Positions 58,991 through 64,000 of a stretch of DNA of 64,000 nt are shown here, in pieces. The position numbers and the translations under genes are program-made. Under the pieces are notes generated by a model, which saw nothing but the letters and a program-made list of their open reading frames with translations, ran no database searches and was not told the DNA's origin. Origin of the DNA: Tolypeutes matacus. Lineage: Eukaryota; Chordata; Mammalia; Cingulata; Chlamyphoridae. The number at the start of each line of letters is the position of its first letter. Positions within the stretch are counted from its first letter, which is position 1. Location of the stretch: the NCBI GenBank assembly GCA_026826555.1, contig JAKSZT010054334.1, positions 34,714,795-34,778,794 of the forward strand, written 5' to 3'.

Positions 58991-59310
58991 ACCTTATTCT
59001 TCTGTAGTGCGTTGTTGATCCTTTGATGTAGTCATCATTCCTTTGCTCTCAGCTTCATTCTTTGGGCTTGCTGGCGCTTCTGCAATTACGGAATCATTTC
59101 CTGGTTGAATGAGTGTTTTCTCAAGTTTGGAATGTTGTACACAGCCCAAGGAAGCCTTCCCAATTAAGTTGCACGTTTATTTTGTTTTTGACTAGCTCGG
59201 CATTGAGGGCTGTATTCTCCAAATTAATGAATACTTGTCGTAATGATTAGTTTTAGGTTCCTGCAGCCAGTATGTATGTTATAACAGGAGGTGATTTAGT
59301 TTAGGGAATT
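58991..59310. promoter_or_regulatory. Candidate conserved intronic element
   Basis: Non-repeat sequence with retained CpGs ('gtgcgttgttgatc', 'gctggcgcttctgc', 'attacggaatc', 'gttgcacg', 'agctcggc', 'cttgtcgtaatgattag') in an AT-rich intron. It has homeodomain cores (caattaag, aaattaatga, taatgattag). The contrast with the flanks suggests constraint; this is inference. Confidence 0.3.
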
Positions 59311-59735
59311 GTAAGTCTGTAGGCTCCAGAGGCATTCTTGCCTCCACGCTTGCAAGACATTGGTTATAATATAACCTTCTCAGAAATGAAGTAAATTGGG
59401 ACTAGTGTGCTGTACTTAGAAGGCATAAAAGCAGAGGTTTGCTCAGGAGTTTGGAATCTATTGCTGCAATGACCAACTTTTTCCTCTTGTATTCTGTTTA
59501 TTTTCCATCAAAAATTATTTCTAATTTAGATTATAAAAGTGAGCCCATGATTGTAATAATAAACTCACTCTCTTGGATGTTGTTAATCACTGTCCTAGTG
59601 GAATTCAATTGCCTTATGGGAACCCTCTACAGATTTCATTGTAAAGCATTCAGAAAACTTTGGTTCAGGGTTACTGAAGCTTTCCTACTCCAGTCTACAG
59701 TTAATGAGAATCCAAGCAATCAACCCCAGTTGAGC
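59311..59735. other. Intron 1, unassigned
   Basis: A 114-codon ORF overlaps this stretch but shows no recognisable domain. No repeat was recognised. Confidence 0.45.
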
Positions 59736-60290
59736 AGTAAACAAACATTCTGTGAGTGCCTTCCAGGTCAGCCACTCTTCTAGATACTAGAGATAAAATG
59801 TCAAGCAAAAAAAAAAAAAAAAAATGGTAAATAAGGCACGAGTATCTGTATCTACTGTGGAATATAGGTATATTAACATGTCCATAAAATAAAACATCTT
59901 GAGTTAATGTTTATATGTGTGGGAATACACATATATAATAAGCAAAATGATATATAATTAACTATGTTTTATTTTATTTACATCTTTATGTACAGACAGC
60001 TACAGAGTATTATGGGAGCAGAGAAGAGCTGCCAAAATAAGCCTTCGTGGGATATCAGGGACAAGTGTGGGGTTGTAAGAGGAGGGAGGTAATATATGTT
60101 TCTGGATGAGGTGATACTTGGACTGAATCTAAAATGGACCCATGGGAAAGGATGGCATCTGGGCATGGGGGATGGCATGAGCACGGACTTTCAGGAAAGA
60201 AATAGTATGGTGTAGCCCAGAGAACTGCAAACATTTTGAGGTAGAGTAGAGGGAGAAAATTTGAGAGGCAGAAAAAGTCCAGATCAAAGA
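59736..60290 (+). repeat. Ancient mammalian repeat, family not named
   Basis: It opens with the MIR-like 'gtgagtgccttccaggtcag' and 'cttctagatactagagataa', is broken by an A-run at 59806-59823, and continues 'ggatgaggtgatacttggac' and 'atggcatgagcacggacttt'. The order matches the long ancient repeat seen at 49685 and 47290. Confidence 0.4.
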
Positions 60291-60825
60291 AAATGTCTTA
60301 CTTTCTTTGGACTCATTTAATTTAGAATCATTCAAAGAAACTTAAAAATAGTGTTTACCTAAAAAATCAATTCACCAAACACAATCAAGGTTAGAAAAGG
60401 AAACGAAAAAGTTGTCAAATATGTTTTATATTGTTATCTATATACAATGCAAGCAAGATTGTTTTGCTCTATAAAAATGTTTCTTTAAATCTTGAGCAGT
60501 GAAATTGACATTTTAATACACATTTTTTAGCTTTTGGTTTTTAAGATGCAAATTTGGGACCTGCATTCATATGCCAAAGGCAGTGGACTCAGGGAGTTAA
60601 TTCTTTCCATCCTTTTAGTTTTACTTGTACATGGATACAGCTGTTTGTGCTGTCTGCCAGATGTCAGACTAGGGGCTTCAGAAGCTTTTCCATATATTGG
60701 CTATTTCCCAGAGGTAAAGTATTACAACACATAATAATATTCTTGACATATAAAGGCAAGTTGTCTTTATTTTCAGAATTTTTCAGTGTCAATCAGAAAT
60801 ATATTGAATAAACATATGTCTGCAC
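60291..60825. other. Intron 1, unassigned
   Basis: AT-rich unique sequence; nothing recognised. Confidence 0.45.
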
Positions 60826-61345
60826 AAAAACTTGTATACTCGTGTTTGTAGAAGCATTTTTCATAACAGGAAAAAGTGGAAACAACCTAAATATCCGTCA
60901 AGTGATGAGTGGATAAATAAAATGTGGTATATCCACACAATGGAATATTATTCAGTAATATAAAGAAATTAAGTTCTGATACATACTGCAACAAGGATGA
61001 ACTTAGAAAACACTATGCTAATTAAGAGAAGCCAGTCACAAAAAAACACATATTGTATGATTCCATTATAGGAATTGTCCAAAATAGGCAAATTTACACA
61101 GCCAGAAAGTAGATTAGATTAGTAGTGGAGATTAGTAGTGGTTGGCTAGGGCTAGGGGGTTGGGAGTGACTAATAGACATAGGGTCTCATTTCGAGAGGG
61201 TGAAAACATTTAAAAATTAGATTATGGTGATAGTTGTACAATCCTGTGACTATAATAACTAAAAAGTCATTGAATTGTATACTTTAAATGGGGTTGAATT
61301 GTTTGGTATGTGAATTATATCTCAATAAAACTGTGAAAAAGAGAA
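60826..61345 (+). repeat. L1ME-type LINE 3' end
   Basis: The text 'agcatttttcataacaggaa', 'acaacctaaatatccgtcaa', 'aatggaatattattcagtaa', 'ttgtatgattccattatagg', 'attgaattgtatactttaaa' and 'gtgaattatatctcaataaa' is the standard old L1 3' end on the + strand. A short local duplication ('agattagtagtgg') lies at 61116-61142. Confidence 0.93.
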
Positions 61346-62952
61346 ATAGACAGAATAGCCTGGATAAAGGACGTGAGTTAAACAATGCAAAATGACCAGG
61401 AGCATAGTGACTGTTCAGTTGTCTATTCTCTAAAATGTTTGTGAATAAAACGTGGGGACTAAATTAATACATGAAAGAATACACTGAATGCAAATCACAT
61501 TATGAGCAACACATTTAAGGGCACATTTTTCATTATTTCTTTAAAATATTTTAACCTATTCCATCAATATTGGTAAGTTATGAAAATTAATAAGTTAAAT
61601 CTCATATTTCTCAAGGCTGTCATTGATGCATTTCCTATTTCTTCCTCCTGTGAGAGTCTTCTTAACTTAAAGCTTGATTATTTGGCACATTCTTTGAATT
61701 TAATGGTATGCTTTTTTTCAATTATTAAAATAAGTTTTAAGCAACAGTATTAAAAATCCCATGTTTATGAAGTGTGTAAATAGTGATATTTTCAGCCTTA
61801 AATTGCTCAAAGAAATGAATGTATTTGAACACAACTTAGACTTTATTGACTTTATGATAGGAATAAAGCACACACATTTTAGGGCAAATTCTCCCATTGT
61901 ATAAACTACACCCTGGGAGTTAGTAAGGAGTTATATTAACTCCTTTGATGAAGTAGTAATTGATATAATATCCTAGTGACTAGAAAGAATCATCTTTCTA
62001 AGCTGCTAAAAGAATCAAAATGGCAAATGGTAGTTTAGCCAGTTAGTTCTAATTGCAGACCTAAAGAAGGCCAAATAAAAATCAAGTCTGCCATGGCCTA
62101 ACATCTTCAGTTAGTTCTTCCCTCCCTCCTCCTTCACTCCCTTGCCTCTTGGCCCCTTTTCCCCTTTGGTCACTCATTGAATTGTCATTCCTTCTGGACA
62201 CATTCTGTGAGAGTCTGCCACAACCTAGGCAATATTCCTTTTACTTTGGCAAGAATTTTGCTGCTTCTTAGGTATGTTTATGTTGCTTATGAAACATTCA
62301 GCTATTGATTGAATGTTTGTTCAGAGTATTACGAAAAGTTCCCTTCCTTATCTTTCCCTAAGTTCAGTCTGTCAGCATGTTATAGGAAATGAGTTGTTAT
62401 TATTATACTCCTTCCTTTTCTAAGTATTTGACCTTAGATATATTTTGAGTCAAAGCTGGTTGATCACCTTTTTAATAATAATAATCTAAGAATAATAAAT
62501 GTTCATGGCTATTATGCAAATAAAGTTTAATTATTTAATGTATGGAGCTTCATTCTTGGTTTATTGTAGACAGTAAATGGAAACTTTTTATTAAAGACCT
62601 TCTGTATAGGTAATATCACATTGGATAATAACTTTTCCAAAAGATGTATATATCAGACCTTTAGAAGCTTACGTTTCTTATTTTTTTCTTTAGAATAATA
62701 TAATTGTATTTCTTTCATATAACATGGGGCAATAAACACAAAAATTTTTGAGCTCTTTCATATGTAAAGAAATTAATGAGATATTTCTTCTTGACAGTGC
62801 TATGAATAATGGACTCTACATTGCAAGTTTTGGCAAATATTTGTTATAATTCCTTAAAAATAATTAGCCTGCTATTTTGAAAGGGAGAAAGGTATTTCAA
62901 GACTTGTGCATCATTTTTTGTAGATGGTATATGCCTCCAGACTAATAACCTT
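61346..62952. other. Intron 1, unassigned
   Basis: AT-rich unique sequence with a pyrimidine-rich patch at 62110-62170. No gene or repeat recognised. Confidence 0.45.
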
Positions 62953-63412
62953 TTTTTAAAAATAATTTTATTTTTATTTTTTAAAAGATACCTAGATTAC
63001 ATAAATGTTACACAAAAATTATAGGGATTCCTATATGCCCTACTCCCACACCCTCCCACATAAACATCCTTAATTAGTGTGGCACATTCATTGCAATTAA
63101 TAAACACATCCTGGGGCTTTGCCATTAAGCATGGACCATAGCTCACATTATAGTCTACACTCTCTCCCACACAGTTCTGCATGTTATGTGAAGATATAAA
63201 ATGGCCTATATCTGTCATTCAGGACAATTCCCAAGTCCCAAAAAAGCACCCGTATTACAACTGTTTTTTCCTCTCCCTGCCCCCAAGCTTCCAGTGGTCA
63301 CTGTCTCCACATCAATGTTGTAATTTCTTCCATTGGTAGAATCACAGTATGTCTATAGTAGAATACCAGTAAGTCCACTCTAGTCCATAGTTCTTTCCCC
63401 AATCAAGATGTC
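62953..63412 (-). repeat. L1 3' untranslated region, minus strand
   Basis: After a reversed A/T-rich tail (62953-62984), 'gatacctagattacataaat', 'tgttacacaaaaattatagg', 'ccctcccacataaacatcct' and 'cacatcctggggctttgcca' match the copy at 9435-9900 in order. Interrupted at its far end by a DAS-SINE. Confidence 0.8.
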
Positions 63413-63415
63413 ACA

Positions 63416-63593
63416 CTTTTATTTATTTATCCCCTTCTCCCCCTGCACCCTGTTGTTTTTGCGCTCGCTGTCTGCTCTCTGTGTTCTTCTGTGTCTGCTT
63501 GTCTTCTCTTTAGGTGGCACCAGGAACTGATCCTGGGACCTTCCAGACTGGAAGAGTGGTGCTCAATCTCTTGCTCTACCTCAGCTCCCTTAA
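63416..63593 (-). mobile_element. DAS-SINE, minus strand, with full-length tail
   Basis: The + strand starts 'cttttatttatttatcccct' (reversed AAATAAATAAA tail), then 'gcgctcgctgtctgctctct' and 'gtctgcttgtcttctcttta' (reversed 3' body), then 'ggtggcaccaggaactgatc' (reversed end and B-box) and 'tctcttgctctacctcagct' (reversed A-box region). It sits within L1 3' UTR sequence. Confidence 0.88.
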
Positions 63594-63744
63594 TAAGCTT
63601 TTAAATTCTTGTCATTTAGCTCCGTTTATTGACTGCTTTGAAAACACTGTCATAGGATTTTCACATTTAGCAATGACTCTCTTATAACTATGTTCACATT
63701 GACTGCATTTTGTTTTTTACAAGTTTATGAAACTTCACTTGAAA
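63594..63744. other. Unassigned, between L1 pieces
   Basis: AT-rich, no match recognised; possibly part of the same diverged L1. Confidence 0.35.
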
Positions 63745-63905
63745 TTCCTTTTTAAAATTTTTATTTATTTATTTGTTAGAAACATTGTGAGTTTACAAAA
63801 CAATCATGCATAAAGTAGAAAATTCCCAGGCACCACCCTATTAACACCTTCCATTAACACATTTGTTACAATTGATGAAAGCACTATAGTTCATTGTTTA
63901 AAATG
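63745..63905 (-). repeat. L1 3' UTR fragment, minus strand
   Basis: The segment has 'tttttatttatttatttgtt', 'agaaacattgtgagtttaca' and 'acacatttgttacaattgat' then 'gaaagcactatag'. This wording is typical of reversed L1 3' UTRs. The final 95 bases of the window are AT-rich and unassigned. Confidence 0.6.
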
Positions 63906-64000
63906 ACTTTTTAAACAATCAAGATAAGATAAAAATAAGTTTTATCAGCAATTGCTTTCTTATAGTTCTAAATTTAATGTTACTTTTGGCTATATATGAT

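Larger units (their letters stand above)
25486..64000 (+). other. DACH1: DACH1 intron 1, 5' part
   Basis: The intron opens with the consensus donor GTAAAG after AG. No acceptor followed by the next DACH1 exon (expected to continue SSRPGRPPKR) was seen, so the window ends inside the intron. In other mammals this intron is very long and holds regulatory elements, which fits. The content is itemised in separate entries. Confidence 0.9.

Noticed and set aside
59439..59783. 114-codon open frame
   Set aside because: It ends inside an old dispersed repeat and has no recognisable domain.

Overview
This window is mammalian nuclear DNA. The organism is most likely an armadillo (Xenarthra, Cingulata; Dasypus is the best guess). 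The marker is a family of tRNA-derived SINEs with a head reading like 'gtggctcaagtggttgag...gggttcgatcccc...cctcct'. These match the armadillo DAS-SINEs, and eight copies sit here at different ages. Shared eutherian repeats (MIR, MER5A, L1M/L1ME-type LINEs, MaLR-type LTRs) fill in the background.

I can support only one protein-coding gene: the first coding exon of DACH1 (dachshund family transcription factor 1) on the + strand at 24686-25485. It encodes residues 1-266: a Ser/Ala/Gly-rich N-terminus, a 20-serine tract, and most of the Ski/Sno/Dac-type DNA-binding domain. It ends at a canonical AG|GTAAAG donor. The exon lies in a CpG island of roughly 23.9-26.9 kb.

Layout: 1-15.7 kb is intergenic and repeat-dense. 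It holds nested L1 fragments, two solo-LTR-like elements, a third older LTR, three dimeric DAS-SINEs, MER5A and MIR. From 15.7 to 24 kb no transposon is recognisable and several stretches look like conserved regulatory DNA. Then come the promoter/CpG island, exon 1, and 38.5 kb of DACH1 intron 1 to the end of the window. The intron is AT-rich and free of recognisable transposons up to 32.1 kb. After that it has scattered DAS-SINEs, MIRs and older repeats, with L1 ends and a DAS-SINE at the right edge.

A 100-base run of N (21661-21760) lies inside a GA microsatellite and is an assembly gap. I found no second gene, RNA gene, CRISPR array or new enzymatic system. The points most worth a second look are a minimal ATG-TGA upstream ORF two bases before the DACH1 start, an inverted pair of perfect octamer sites in intron 1, a diverged 100-bp duplication in intron 1 that no repeat family I know explains, and the transposon-poor block around the exon. 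All regulatory calls are inference from sequence character, because no alignment could be run.
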